In this document: one piece after another, positions 54,341 to 63,285 of the stretch
Layout: each line of letters starts with the position of its first letter
How positions within the stretch are numbered: position 1 is the stretch's first letter
Assembly: GCF_036924745.1 (NCBI RefSeq)
Contig: NZ_JAZHSD010000001.1
Span: forward strand, 4,092,001-4,156,000
DNA from: Bradyrhizobium sp. AZCC 1693
GTDB taxonomy: Bacteria; Pseudomonadota; Alphaproteobacteria; Rhizobiales; Xanthobacteraceae
DNA length: 64,000 bases
Direction of reading: 5' to 3'
Translations under genes and position numbers: made by a program
The notes under the pieces: model-generated
The model's input: only the letters and a program-made list of their open reading frames with translations
The model's database searches: none
Told to the model about the DNA's origin: nothing

Positions 54341-54377
54341 TAAGAGGCGGCTCGCCGGGCGTCATGCGAGGATAGAC

Positions 54378-55159
54378 ATGGAACAGATCGGCACCGTCGA
54401 GACTATCTGTCGCTACCCGTCAAGAGCATGGCGGGCGAGGACGTGGCGCAGGCCTTCGTCGGCTTTGTTGGGCTGATGGGCGACCGCGCTTTTGCTTTCG
54501 TCCGCACGCCGGGGCCGAAGGGCTTCCCCTGGCACACTGGGCGCGAGCAGGAGGATCTGGTCCTGTTCCGCCCGCATTTCCGTGAGGCCGAAGCCGCGAC
54601 CTTGCCCCTGGATATCGAGAAAACCTTCAAGATGGCGCCCGGCGTCAATCCGATATTTCCCGCCGAGGACGCCTTCGAGATCGACGTCGCGACGCCGGAT
54701 GGCCGGACCCTGCCGCTGCGCTCGGCCGAGCTCAAGGCTGTGATCGAGCGGCGCGCGGGGTATGCCGTGACGCTCCGGTTCAGCGAGCGCAGCCTCTACG
54801 ACTGCCGGCCGGTCTCGTTGTTCGGCAACGCCACGGCCAGAGGGCTCGAGGACGAACTCGCCATGCCGATCGACCGTCGCCGTTTCCGGGCCAACCTTTA
54901 TGCCAACTGGGCGGAGGACAGGCCGTACCGGGAGGACGAACTGGTCGGGCGGACGCTGCAGATCGGGGAGCGGCTGCGCCTCGCCGTCCTCGAGCGTGAC
55001 CCGCGCTGCAAGATGATCACGATCGACCCTGAGACCGGCCAGACGGAGCCGCGCGTCCTGCTCCACGTGGCAAAGGCGCATGACGGAATGGCTGGGGTCT
55101 ATGCCGCTGTGCTTGTCGAAGGCGTGGTCGGCCAGGGCGATCCGATCCATTTGATTTAG
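54378..55159 (+). pseudogene. MOSC-domain protein, frameshifted near the start
   Basis: The ATG at 54378 reads MEQIGTVETICRYP, but the expected VKSMAGEDV continues in another frame, as one C is missing near 54414-54418 (TACCCGTCAAG instead of TACCCCGTCAAG). From 54428 on the frame is open: AGEDVAQAFVGFVGLMGDRA, FAFVRTPGP, then ERDPRCKMITIDPETG with the conserved Cys of MOSC proteins. MOSC domains bind molybdenum cofactor-type sulfur carriers. A GTG or ATG near 54428 could still give a shorter protein. It follows the globin gene. Confidence 0.75.
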
Positions 55160-55258
55160 TGGTTTGAGCCCAGGCCGAGCCGGCGGAGAAAGGCCATAGT
55201 CGCCGGCACACGGGCTGACATCGTCTAAAGGTACCGCCGAGCGCGCTTTGCGTTCGGT

Positions 55259-55325
55259 TGTGGCACGTTTGAGACATCCCGAGCGGCTGCGAATTTGTCC
55301 GCTTGTCGGAGTAGACCGGACGTCA
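55259..55325 (-). repeat. 65-bp dispersed repeat, copy D
   Basis: Minus-strand reading: GTCCGGTCTACTCCGACAAG at the left, GGGATGTCTCAAACGTGCCA at the right. It is oriented opposite to copies A-C. Confidence 0.65.
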
Positions 55326-55482
55326 CTGGCCCATCCACAGAACGACGTGAATGACCCACATAAGACTCAGGGCAGCCTGTGTGCTCAATGGCAACCCATC
55401 GGCGGTCTACATTGCGCGCGGATGGCGCCTCGTCGAGCACGCCATCCGCACCAGCAATTGGTCTCTTAGGAAGAAACGAGCC

Positions 55483-55890
55483 TTAAGCCTTCAGGTCCGT
55501 GATCCGCATGATTGCGACCACGTTCCCATCGTTGTACGCCTGCTCCTTCGTGTCCTTGTTGCAGGTCCAGACAAAATTTTTCTTGGCCGTAAAGGTCTTT
55601 CCCTCCTGCTCGATCCGCATCTCCCCTTCAGTGATATGGCAGACCATGGCATTCTCCATTGGGGGACCCATCGTCTTCGATCCTGGTTGCATAATGAGAT
55701 CGCGCATCGAGACGGTCTTAAAACCGGGGATGATGGATGGTGTCTCGCCATCATAAGCACGCACCACGACACCTGGCCACGGCGTCGCATCCTTGTAGCC
55801 CGTGGTTTGAGCAGCGGCGGGCTTCATCATCGCCGCCGAAGCCGCTGCCAACCCGATTCCCAATGCTGACCTTCGATCGATCTTGTTCAT
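55483..55890 (-). CDS. Exported cupin-like protein (135 aa)
   Basis: The ATG at 55890 follows TCTGGAGAAAAGC. MNKIDRRSALGIGLAAASAA then MMKPAAAQ is a twin-arginine-like signal (DRRSALG). The body (GFKTVSMRDLIMQPGSKTMG; MENAMVCHITEGEMRIEQEG; TAKKNFVWTC) follows the cupin beta-barrel pattern. The usual first-motif His pair is reduced, so metal binding is uncertain. Function unknown. Confidence 0.75.
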   Translation of the reverse strand: MNKIDRRSALGIGLAAASAAMMKPAAAQTTGYKDATPWPGVVVRAYDGETPSIIPGFKTVSMRDLIMQPGSKTMGPPMENAMVCHITEGEMRIEQEGKTFTAKKNFVWTCNKDTKEQAYNDGNVVAIMRITDLKA

Positions 55891-56164
55891 TGCTTTTCTC
55901 CAGAGGTTACGAGCCGCCGCAGAAGCGGCGCGCGCATTTCGTGGAATGTGAATGGTGGTGCGAAACCGGAAAAAGGGTCGGTTCTTAAGAGAGCGCGCCT
56001 GCCGATGGCACCAGTGCTGCTTGTCCGCCCCGAACGATGATTTCGGCACGTCCCGCTTCAAGGGCAATTACATTCTGCGCGACTTAACGCGCCTGAGAAA
56101 CAGGTGGTTCCGCCCGGAGATCCGATTGCCATCCCGTGACTGCGGCTCCGAGGAATGTCGGGAG

Positions 56165-56230
56165 TTGTGCAGGTTTGAGACATGCCGACTGGCAACTAGA
56201 ACGTCCGGTGATAGAGGAATAGCGGAAGTG
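56165..56230 (-). repeat. 65-bp dispersed repeat, copy E
   Basis: Minus-strand reading: CACTTCCGCTATTCCTCTAT at the left, CGGCATGTCTCAAACCTGCA at the right. Confidence 0.65.
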
Positions 56231-56319
56231 ACTGGGCCGCGTTCAAAATGGCGCTCATGACCCCTATCGGACATTCGGCGTGACGCTCTCGTGCATCCAC
56301 AGTCCGCGCCTGGGGGAGA

Positions 56320-56511
56320 CTACGTGAACAAGCGGTCGGTCGCTTTATCGAGCCGCTTGTCCGAACCGCTCGCGTCATTTAGATGACCAATCAACTCTCT
56401 GGACAGCCGGTAGATGTTGATCCCTTTGAGGTCATACAGCTTCGTACCACTACGGTCGAAAATTTCTCGACCCACTATAACGCCGACGTGAATACCCTTG
56501 CTGTTTGAAAT
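56320..56511 (-). pseudogene. Small hypothetical protein without a normal start codon
   Basis: The frame reads SNSKGIHVGVIVGREIFDRS, GTKLYDLKGINIYRLSRELI, GHLNDASGSDKRLDKATDRL, FT and a stop. It opens at an ATT (56511) after GAAAGG, six bases before, with a TGA four codons upstream. The body looks conserved (GTKLYDLKGINIYR type short proteins of rhizobia, from memory). Either ATT is used as a rare start or a former ATG has mutated. Confidence 0.5.
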
Positions 56512-57180
56512 TATTGCCTTTCACAAGAGCCTCCTTGCTTCAGGTCGAGCCGTGCGAATCGCTGCGCTCTTTCGCCGTTGTGTCAGAGCCGCCTATGGGG
56601 CGGCTTCGGTCACCGCCGCGCGGCCTCTGCCGAGCACAAGGCTGGCATGGCTCATTGAGCTGGCTTCGTTGAGCCCACGCCGGGGGTCAGCAATCGTCAC
56701 CCAGTTGTTGCCGCAAGCGGAACACCGCCATTCGTTGACAACCCCCGTGGGCAAATAGGTTGAACTGACCGGGGCAGTGACAAGTTGTCCGCAGCTGCAG
56801 GTATGGTCCCTCGTGATGGAGAGCGGCGCGGCTCGCTGACCATTCTAGAAGCCCAGCGGCGCTCGAACCTCCGCTGAAAATGCAATGGATAAATGATCGA
56901 ACTCATGGGCTCCCTCCTGTTGGGCGGCGGGAGCACGGTACGGTCTCTCAGTCACTGAAACCTTTTCACGATCAGTGATACTAGTAAGATAGGGCTTGAG
57001 CCACCCTATGGCTAGTCCGAAGCTCTTAGAAACTTTCGCGTCCGTTGTGGGAAACGATGTAATGAACCGCGTCAAGCGGATCTGCCAGCGGGCGTTCGTT
57101 TGCGTGCTGCCGAGCACATAGGACGGTCGCTAACCCCGACAGCAGCACTTCCCGTGTGGCGCGGCGAGCCGCGCGCGGTC
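56512..57180. other. Non-coding stretch, nothing recognised
   Basis: About 670 bases. A plus-strand frame of 86 codons (56498-56758) is open, but it has no ribosome site and an unnatural composition. Confidence 0.4.
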
Positions 57181-57465
57181 TTATCGCAGCTTTCGGAAAT
57201 CGATGCTGCGCAGGACAATTCCGGGCGGCGTGCCCTCGAACTCGGTCGCCTGATATTTGCCGGCGGCGCACGCCTCGATGCGCTCGCGCAACCGCATGAA
57301 TTGCTCCTCACGCTGGCCCGCTCTCGCGCGCACCACACCATCCAGCTCATCCATGGCGGAGGTGGAGACCGCGCAAGGGATCTCCTTGTTGCCGTCGAGC
57401 ATCGAGAACAGGACCACCATCCTGTCGTACTCGTAACTGATGAAGCGTCCGTGCGTGAGCGTCAT
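57181..57465 (-). CDS. DUF1488 family protein, copy 2
   Basis: A 94-residue protein: MTLTHGRFISYEYDRMVVLF, SMLDGNKEIPCAVSTSAMDE, then RIEACAAGKYQATEFEGTPP, GIVLRSIDFRKLR. Strongly similar to the protein at 12717-12995 along its full length. A GGAGTCAC leader precedes the ATG. Function unknown. One copy lies on the chromosome side and one on the island. Confidence 0.75.
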   Translation of the reverse strand: MTLTHGRFISYEYDRMVVLFSMLDGNKEIPCAVSTSAMDELDGVVRARAGQREEQFMRLRERIEACAAGKYQATEFEGTPPGIVLRSIDFRKLR

Positions 57466-57539
57466 GTGACTCCTTAGACGCGGCGCCGCGATCGCAGCCC
57501 TCGTTTGCCTCAGCCCTGCTCAGTGAGCCGGGCAAAGTC

Positions 57540-57860
57540 ATCGAGGATGAGGAAGAACTCGAGCTGCTAGGACGGTGCTGGGATCGCGCGCGGACGGGCA
57601 CCGGCCAGGTAGTGCTGCTTGCCGGCGAAGCGGGGATCGGTAAGTCACGCCTTGTCGCGGCTCTCCAGGAGCATATCGAGGGCGAACCGCACACTCGCTT
57701 GCGCTATTTCTGCTCGCCACGTCATCAGGACAGCGCGCTCTATCCCTTCATTGCGCAGCTCCAGCGAACCGCTGGTTTCGAGCGTGAGGACACACCGGGG
57801 ATCAGGCTCGACAAGCTGCGGGCGACGCTGTCCCCTGCATCGCCGCCCGACGAGGACGTG
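57540..57860 (+). pseudogene. AAA ATPase fragment of a cyclase/TPR protein
   Basis: The frame reads EEELELLGRCWDRARTGTGQ, VVLLAGEAGIGKSRLVAALQ, EHIEGEPHTRLRYFCSPRHQ, then LRATLSP. GEAGIGKS is a Walker A of the large adenylate-cyclase/AAA/TPR proteins, where this part normally follows the cyclase domain. Both ends are missing, and on the right it is joined directly to trbL sequence at about 57,855-57,862. Confidence 0.75.
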
Positions 57861-58400
57861 GCAACGTCATCTCGTCAGGCGTCAAGGTCATGGTGCTCGC
57901 CGTAATCGTTGGCATCGGCTCGACGCTATTTTCGCAGTTTACCGCCGGCTCGAGCAGTGCACAGATCGGCATTGAAGATGCCATGGCTCTGGTGCTCGCG
58001 GCATTGACGCTGCTGGCCCTGGGGATCTTTGGGCCCGGCATCGCCAATGGCATTGTGTCCGGCGGCCCGCAGCTTGGCGCCGGAGCCGCCGTCGGCACGG
58101 CGTTCGCTGCCGGCGGGGTCGTGGTGGCCGGAGCGGGTCTTGCTACAGGCGGCGCCGGTGCACTCGCGGGAGCCGCACGGGGAACTGCGGCGCTAGCAGG
58201 TAGTGCGAGCGGTGCGTTTCGGGCGGGTGGTTTGTCCGGCGTCGCGGATGCCCGCGTGTCCGCCGCGAGGAGTCCTGGAAGCGGATTGGCATCGACTGGC
58301 GGTGCTGCCGAGGCAACAGGAGCTTCCACGTCTTCGGACGCACAACCCGGTTGGACCAGACGCATGAAACGCATGCAGGCCATGAGCCACGGGACATCCA
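57860..58400 (+). pseudogene. trbL: TrbL conjugation protein, C-terminal remnant
   Basis: The frame reads GNVISSGVKVMVLAVIVGIG, STLFSQF, then LVLAALTLLALGIFGPGIAN, GIVSGGPQLGAGAAVG, and near the end WTRRMKRMQAMSHG. These are the later membrane helices and the C-terminus of TrbL, an inner-membrane part of the P-type mating channel. The N-terminal half is missing. It abuts, head on, the strawberry-notch fragment. Confidence 0.82.
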
Positions 58401-58401
58401 C

Positions 58402-58887
58402 TGCCAGGATAGCGAGCAAACCTGTGCCAGCCGAAGGTTCGAGAACTACATCAGTAGGCGTGAGCTCAGCCGCTCGGCTTGCGACGAAAGCCAGCCCGAT
58501 CGGCGTGGAGAATTGTTGGAGGGATTCACTTTCCAGGGATCGGCGTGTCTGAGTCGGAAGGAGACTGGTGATCCTCATCAGCATCGGCAGCATGGCGGCC
58601 GGCGACGTCGCTTTGGCGCGCATGGCGGCGCCATACCGCCTTAGGAACAGGACGGTTGCCGCCTCGCAGGCGTCGTAGGCTGTCTTCCAGTTCCAGGCGC
58701 CGGTCGCATCGGAGGCGCCGAAGGCAGCCCCCATGGCGCCGCGCAGGACAGCGGCATCGATCCGACGGCTGCGCTCGAGATCGGTCAAAAGCTGTCGCGC
58801 AGCCCTAACGACGGCAGAAGCGACAACAGCGGTGGCACGCATGGAGAGCGGCGTGCTGGCGGCGCCGCCGGCGAGAGATTCGGTCAT
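58402..58887 (-). pseudogene. Strawberry-notch-like methylase/helicase, N-terminal remnant
   Basis: The ATG at 58887 opens MTESLAGGAASTPLSMRATA. The frame later reads LQQFSTPIGLAFVASRAAEL, TPTDVVLEPSAGTGLLAILA. The methyltransferase motif EPSAGTG and the flanks match large (about 1,400-residue) strawberry-notch proteins of rhizobial plasmids and islands. After LAILA, at about 58,402, the frame enters trbL DNA and the match stops. About 90% of the gene is missing. Confidence 0.78.
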
Positions 58888-58997
58888 GGCAGGATTTCTC
58901 GGGAGAGCGGGAACGGGTCGAACCGCCCGGCGCTCTCCTTCAGACCGCGGCGATTCAAACCCTTCCCGGCCCGCCTCTACCTCTCATCCGTCGCCAA

Positions 58998-59029
58998 TAA
59001 AAAAGGGACCGGCGCTCTGCACCGGTCCC
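58998..59029 (-). terminator. Rho-independent terminator after the ParB-like gene
   Basis: On the minus strand GGGACCGG pairs with CCGGTCCC around a 9-base loop (TGCAGAGCG), followed by TTTTTTATT. It lies about 40 bp beyond the ParB-like gene stop. Confidence 0.85.
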
Positions 59030-59069
59030 CAAAACTGCGGAACGGCCGGAGCCATCCCGCTCCGTGACG

Positions 59070-61184
59070 TCACTCAGCCGCGTCGAGCTGTTGCGGATCA
59101 TCGTCGCTGGCGTTCTCCCGATCCTCGTCGTCGGCAAGAAATTCGGGCAATGGGCCCGCTTCACCTGCCTCTTCCGCTGGCGCCGCGGCGGCATCGACGA
59201 GACGTAGTGGCTCCGGCAACCAGCCCGAACCATCGAGAAGGCGCTCGGCCTCCTTGGCCATGTCGGCCTTCTTCAGGTGATCGATCAGTTGCGCGGAGGA
59301 CTCGCCCTTGGCTTCCCGAACCGCCTCCAGGATGCGGGGCTTGGTGACCCGCCCGAGATAATTGTCGACCGTGGGTCTCCAGCCAGCCTGGACCATGTCG
59401 AGGCCGACAGCGCGGGCCAGCACGTCGCCCTGGTCGAGCCGCGTGCGGACGCCATGGGCGGACACGCGGCCCTGATTGTAGCGGTTGGCCGGCTCATAGA
59501 GGGCGTTGACCGCAAATGACGCACAGTGAGCGAATAGGGACGCCTGCGCACCGCCATCGAGCGAGGTAAGCACATCCCAGAGATCGTTCTCGCCCTTCGG
59601 CAATCGCGCTTTCCAGGATTCATGCCGCGCCTCGACGGCCTTCGCGGACGCGCTTTCCCTCAGCCCCGGAGCTTGAGCGGGAAAGGTCGGCGTGTGAAGT
59701 CCGATCTCAAGACAACTGCCAGACGACGCGAACCGGTAAAAGGCGGTCAGCACGAAGTTGTGCAACACCGCCTGGAACGCGATCGCAGGATTTTCAGCCA
59801 GCGCATCCCGCAATGCCAGCGTGCGATGCGCCGTCAACTCTGTGATGAGCCGATCCGGCAAAGGCTTGGCCGCGTCTTCGTCATCTTCTTCGGCTTCAAC
59901 AGCGCTGCCTGCGACCGCGATCACCGTTCGCTGAACGGAGGCACCAGCCTGAACCCCTTCGATCGACGACGGATCGGCGCCTTGCCCGACATCAGGATCG
60001 GTTGCCGGCACGTTGTCCTCTGCCCGGACGTATCCCCGGTCCACCGAAAGGCGTCCCTCGGAATCGATGCTGACGAAGACACCAGCTCGAGCGATCTCCG
60101 TCGGATCGTAGAGCACCGGCCGGTCTTCGAACGCCGTCAATGCAACCTCGATTTCGCCGAGACGCTGATCGACCTCATCGGGCAATTCGTCGGCATCCTG
60201 GTAATCGGATTCAAGCTTGGCCTGCTCGGCGTTGAGGGCATCGATGGTGGCCTGTTCCTCAGGGGAGAGATCGACAGGTTTGCCCTCGATTTCTCGCAGG
60301 CCCCTGGTGTGATCGAAGGGGAAGTCTACGGCTACCGAGATCCATTTCCATCCCTCGCTAGCGATCGCCTCGGCTTCGGCCCTGAGCTTTTCCGTGACGA
60401 GACGATCAAGCAACGGCACATCCTGCAACCATCCGCCATCGTCGTGCGCGAACAGATCCCGCATCACGGCGCCGCCGGCCTGCTCGTAGGCATCCAGTCC
60501 GATGAACTGGGCGCGACGGTCGGAAGCGCGCACGGTGTTCTCCGTCAGCATCCTCCGGATCTGATATGGCTCGTCGTTGCCGGATCTGTTGACGTCCCAG
60601 ACCTGCTCCTGACGTGCCTGGTCCGCCGTGACCGAGAAGGCCATCAACTGTTCGAGTGTCATACCATCGTCGGCATAGACGTCGTGCAACTTCGGCGACA
60701 CTGACGCCAGACGAAGGCGCTGCTTGACGATCGCCGGCGAGACGAAGTGCCGCGCGGCGATATCCTCTTCGCTCATGCCACCGTCATGTAGCAGCTTGAA
60801 CGCGCGGAACTGATCGAGCGGATGCAGTCCGACCCGCTCATCATTCTCGGCAAGCGAATCGTCCTCGGCGATACCTCCCTCGCGCACGACGCAGGGAACG
60901 GGCTGCGTCTTCGCCATGCGCTTTTGCTTCACGAGAAGTTCCAGCGCGCGATAGCGCCTGCCGCCCGCCGGGACCTCGAACATGCCGGTTTCGTTGCCTT
61001 CTCCATCGATGACGGCCCGAACATTCAGGCTCTGCAACAGGGTACGTTGGACGATGCTTTCGGCGAGTTGCTCGATCGAAACGCCGGCCTTGATGCGCCG
61101 GACGTTGGATTGGCTCAGCACCAGCTTATTGAAGGGAATATCGCGGGAGGGACTGAGTTTGATCTTCTGGACGGCGCTTGCCAT
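59070..61184 (-). CDS. Large ParB/RepB-like nuclease-fold protein of mobile elements
   Basis: A 704-residue protein from the ATG at 61184 (AGGAGAGTCCGAC upstream). The N-terminal ParB fold (about 10-120) has IPFNKLVLSQSNVRRIKAGV, SIEQLAESI and the arginine patch AGGRRYRALELL. A helix-turn-helix follows (SEEDIAARHFVSPAIVKQRL). A long C-terminal part (about 300-704) rich in acidic residues has no known domain. Such long ParB-like proteins accompany strawberry-notch genes on rhizobial plasmids and islands, and may serve in element maintenance. It appears intact, with its own terminator. Confidence 0.85.
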   Translation of the reverse strand: MASAVQKIKLSPSRDIPFNKLVLSQSNVRRIKAGVSIEQLAESIVQRTLLQSLNVRAVIDGEGNETGMFEVPAGGRRYRALELLVKQKRMAKTQPVPCVVREGGIAEDDSLAENDERVGLHPLDQFRAFKLLHDGGMSEEDIAARHFVSPAIVKQRLRLASVSPKLHDVYADDGMTLEQLMAFSVTADQARQEQVWDVNRSGNDEPYQIRRMLTENTVRASDRRAQFIGLDAYEQAGGAVMRDLFAHDDGGWLQDVPLLDRLVTEKLRAEAEAIASEGWKWISVAVDFPFDHTRGLREIEGKPVDLSPEEQATIDALNAEQAKLESDYQDADELPDEVDQRLGEIEVALTAFEDRPVLYDPTEIARAGVFVSIDSEGRLSVDRGYVRAEDNVPATDPDVGQGADPSSIEGVQAGASVQRTVIAVAGSAVEAEEDDEDAAKPLPDRLITELTAHRTLALRDALAENPAIAFQAVLHNFVLTAFYRFASSGSCLEIGLHTPTFPAQAPGLRESASAKAVEARHESWKARLPKGENDLWDVLTSLDGGAQASLFAHCASFAVNALYEPANRYNQGRVSAHGVRTRLDQGDVLARAVGLDMVQAGWRPTVDNYLGRVTKPRILEAVREAKGESSAQLIDHLKKADMAKEAERLLDGSGWLPEPLRLVDAAAAPAEEAGEAGPLPEFLADDEDRENASDDDPQQLDAAE

Positions 61185-61368
61185 GTCGGACTCTCCTTGA
61201 CGGGCGGCCGTGAGACTCTCTCTCGGCCTCCAACCCGTCATGAAAATCCAGGCTCTCCTCGTGCTCTTGACGGCTCCGCAGGCAGCGTACCGCGCGTTTA
61301 CACGACAGCTCCCCGAGAAATCCTTCGGCCGAAGCGCAGCGGAGGCAAGAGAGAAGGCAGCCGACGAA

Positions 61369-61492
61369 GGGGCAGTGATAGCGACGCGGGCATGATATGC
61401 CCGCAGGCACCGAGGCGACTGCAGTCGCGAGACCGGTTAACAAGGCACCCGCGTTCGGGGCAGTGATAGCGGCGCCGGCATGCAATGCCGGC
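61369..61492. repeat. Two palindrome-bearing repeats upstream of the ParB-like gene
   Basis: GGGGCAGTGATAGCG occurs at 61369 and, with small changes, at 61457, 88 bp apart. Each is followed by an 8+3+8 palindrome: GCGGGCAT-GAT-ATGCCCGC (61386-61404) and GCCGGCAT-GCA-ATGCCGGC (61474-61492). The layout suggests paired protein-binding sites for the divergently placed ParB-like protein (inference). Confidence 0.6.
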
Positions 61493-62064
61493 GGCCCCTA
61501 ACGCGAGTGCCTCCGGCGAGCGACACCATATCGCGCAAGGGATCGAAGCCGGACGGCCGAGACGCGTCAGCGGCTCGGTTCACGAGAGCCCGGTGCGGCG
61601 GAAGCCGCATGCGCACAAGCAGAAGAGTAGTTCGCCGCAACCTTGGACATCGTTCAGCGTCATTGCTCAATTGCGGAGGTTGAGGATCGCGGCTTGGTTC
61701 GTGGTGACGCTATAGAGATTGCACATGGTGATTGGTCAGGGCGCCCCTCCGAGGCCAACCTACTTATTCCACCCAGTCTAGCGTGGGGCGGGCATGCCGT
61801 GCGAGTGCGGTCTGCGCTGACGGGCTTGAGTACCCTGACATCAGCCAAATCCCGCCGCGGTTCAGGTGAGGACCCAGTAGGATACTCGCCATATACGTCG
61901 GAGCCATCGAATGGAGTGACGGTTGGCAACGCGCGTCTGTGTGGACGCCCGCAGCGGAGGAAGTGGCCCTTACCCTTCTTACGAGGTGAGGCCGCTTCTG
62001 GGAACCGAAACCATTTTAGCAGAGGTGAATTTACCGATGGGGTTGGCAACCGATGAGGCGCGCT
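61493..62064. other. Non-coding stretch, nothing recognised
   Basis: About 570 bases. Several open frames overlap on both strands, none with a ribosome site or family resemblance that I can support. Confidence 0.4.
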
Positions 62065-62166
62065 ATGACCCCGCTCCCGAAGGGCGACGTGTTCGTGACA
62101 GTCGCCATTATGAGCATCACGTTCCTGACCGAAGTCGGTGCTTTCATTCTGATTGGACTGCTCTGA
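62065..62166 (+). CDS. 33-aa single-span membrane peptide, copy 2
   Basis: From the ATG at 62065: MTPLPKGDVFVTVAIMSITF, LTEVGAFILIGLL, stop. It shares the VTVAIMSITFLTEVG core with copy 1 at 52808-52909, with many silent differences. An in-frame ATG also exists at 62053. Confidence 0.6.
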   Translation: MTPLPKGDVFVTVAIMSITFLTEVGAFILIGLL

Positions 62167-62212
62167 ATCAAAAACAAATTTCCGACGCAGACCAACGCTA
62201 CTATTTTACCCA

Positions 62213-62392
62213 GTGCTCGGCCTTGGGAATGATTCAAGGTGAGCGCTCCTCTAATTCGCGGAGCCGGTCTAATTGCCTTCCAAGTCTCGCTGGTACTTCC
62301 GGCTATGGTTTCAGCGACGCCCGCAACCTCTCGCCGATCTCTTCAACAATGGCGCGGCTGTGCTTGTGATCTATCTCAACGCGGTTGAGCAT
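62213..62392 (-). pseudogene. Damaged paralogue of the 52.3 kb small gene
   Basis: The ATG at 62392 reads MLNRVEIDHKHSRAIVEEIG, ERLRASLKP, then TAG, then PEVPARLGRQLDRLRELEER, SP and a TGA. It matches the intact gene at 52309-52509 but carries two in-frame stops. Confidence 0.75.
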
Positions 62393-63003
62393 ACGGAACG
62401 CTCCGCTTGCGAGCGCGGCTAATAATTGCGGATGGAACCGAAGACCGCAACTTTGGCTATCGGTGCGAGCGCTGTCTCGATAACAGCGGGTCTTGGGTGA
62501 CCTTTGGCTATCCGCGACCTGCGCCGTTTACCTGCCGGCGAGCGGCGGTCTCATGGAGTGTTAAACCAGTTCGTTGGAGCTTTCGTTGCCGACCCACTCG
62601 CGAACCCCCATGCACCCCAATTCGCCGAGGGGCGCAGTTCCTTTGCGATACATCAAGAATGCGCTTGCCTATCGCGCTAAACAAGCGCTGTAGCCGAACA
62701 GCCGCGTCGGCTGTTGAGACTATGGGGCTCGTGCTCCCAGACATCGCCGAGCCCGCCGCTTCGCGAAAGGGACGGTCCACCGACTAACTGCAATGCCTGT
62801 TGCAACGGATATGACGGAGCCCGCCGGTTCACTCTGGCGGGCCCCGAAGGCTCAGGTAACGTAGACGGAAAACGATACGCCGCCTTCATGCCAATTGCTG
62901 TCGCTGCGTGATGCGCCTTGGTGGGTCGCGCGCGAAACGGTTTGCGTTAGTGGTATTGTCAGCCACGCTGTTCGCTCCTTCTGCTCTTGTATATGGTGCA
63001 AAA
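62393..63003. other. Non-coding stretch, nothing recognised
   Basis: About 610 bases of low coding bias. Short open frames on both strands lack support. Confidence 0.4.
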
Positions 63004-63285
63004 CTAAGCGTCGGCTTGCGCACGTCGTGGCTCTAAACACGCGGCCAAAGCTTGATCTGCCGCGAGTCTCGCGCCTCGGTCGTCATGCAATTCGTCCAGT
63101 TTCTTCAAGTAAGCGACTGCCGCGATTTGCAAGAGATTGAAATCGTATTCGCCGCTGTCACGAAGATTGGCGACGTAGCGATAGAGGGCGGAACGCCTGC
63201 TATCGTTCTCACTGATACTGCTGTGTCGCAGCAAGTAGTTCCGCCAAGCGAACGCACATGCACCTTCTATGGCCTGAGCAGTCAT
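63004..63285 (-). CDS. Hypothetical protein (93 aa)
   Basis: The ATG at 63285 follows GGGAGGTGCCC. It reads MTAQAIEGACAFAWRNYLLR, then SISENDSRRSALYRYVANLR, DSGEYDFNLLQIAAVAYLKK, ending in a basic tail. It is helical and soluble. Short proteins with SEND.RR.ALYRYV are familiar from Bradyrhizobium (from memory). Function unknown. Confidence 0.65.
   Translation of the reverse strand: MTAQAIEGACAFAWRNYLLRHSSISENDSRRSALYRYVANLRDSGEYDFNLLQIAAVAYLKKLDELHDDRGARLAADQALAACLEPRRAQADA

Noticed and set aside
57802..58887. A 361-codon minus-strand open frame as one gene
   Set aside because: Only codons 1-162 resemble strawberry-notch; the rest is antisense to trbL and is Ala/Pro low complexity.
59622..60704. 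A 360-codon plus-strand frame
   Set aside because: Antisense to the ParB-like gene, with no ribosome site.
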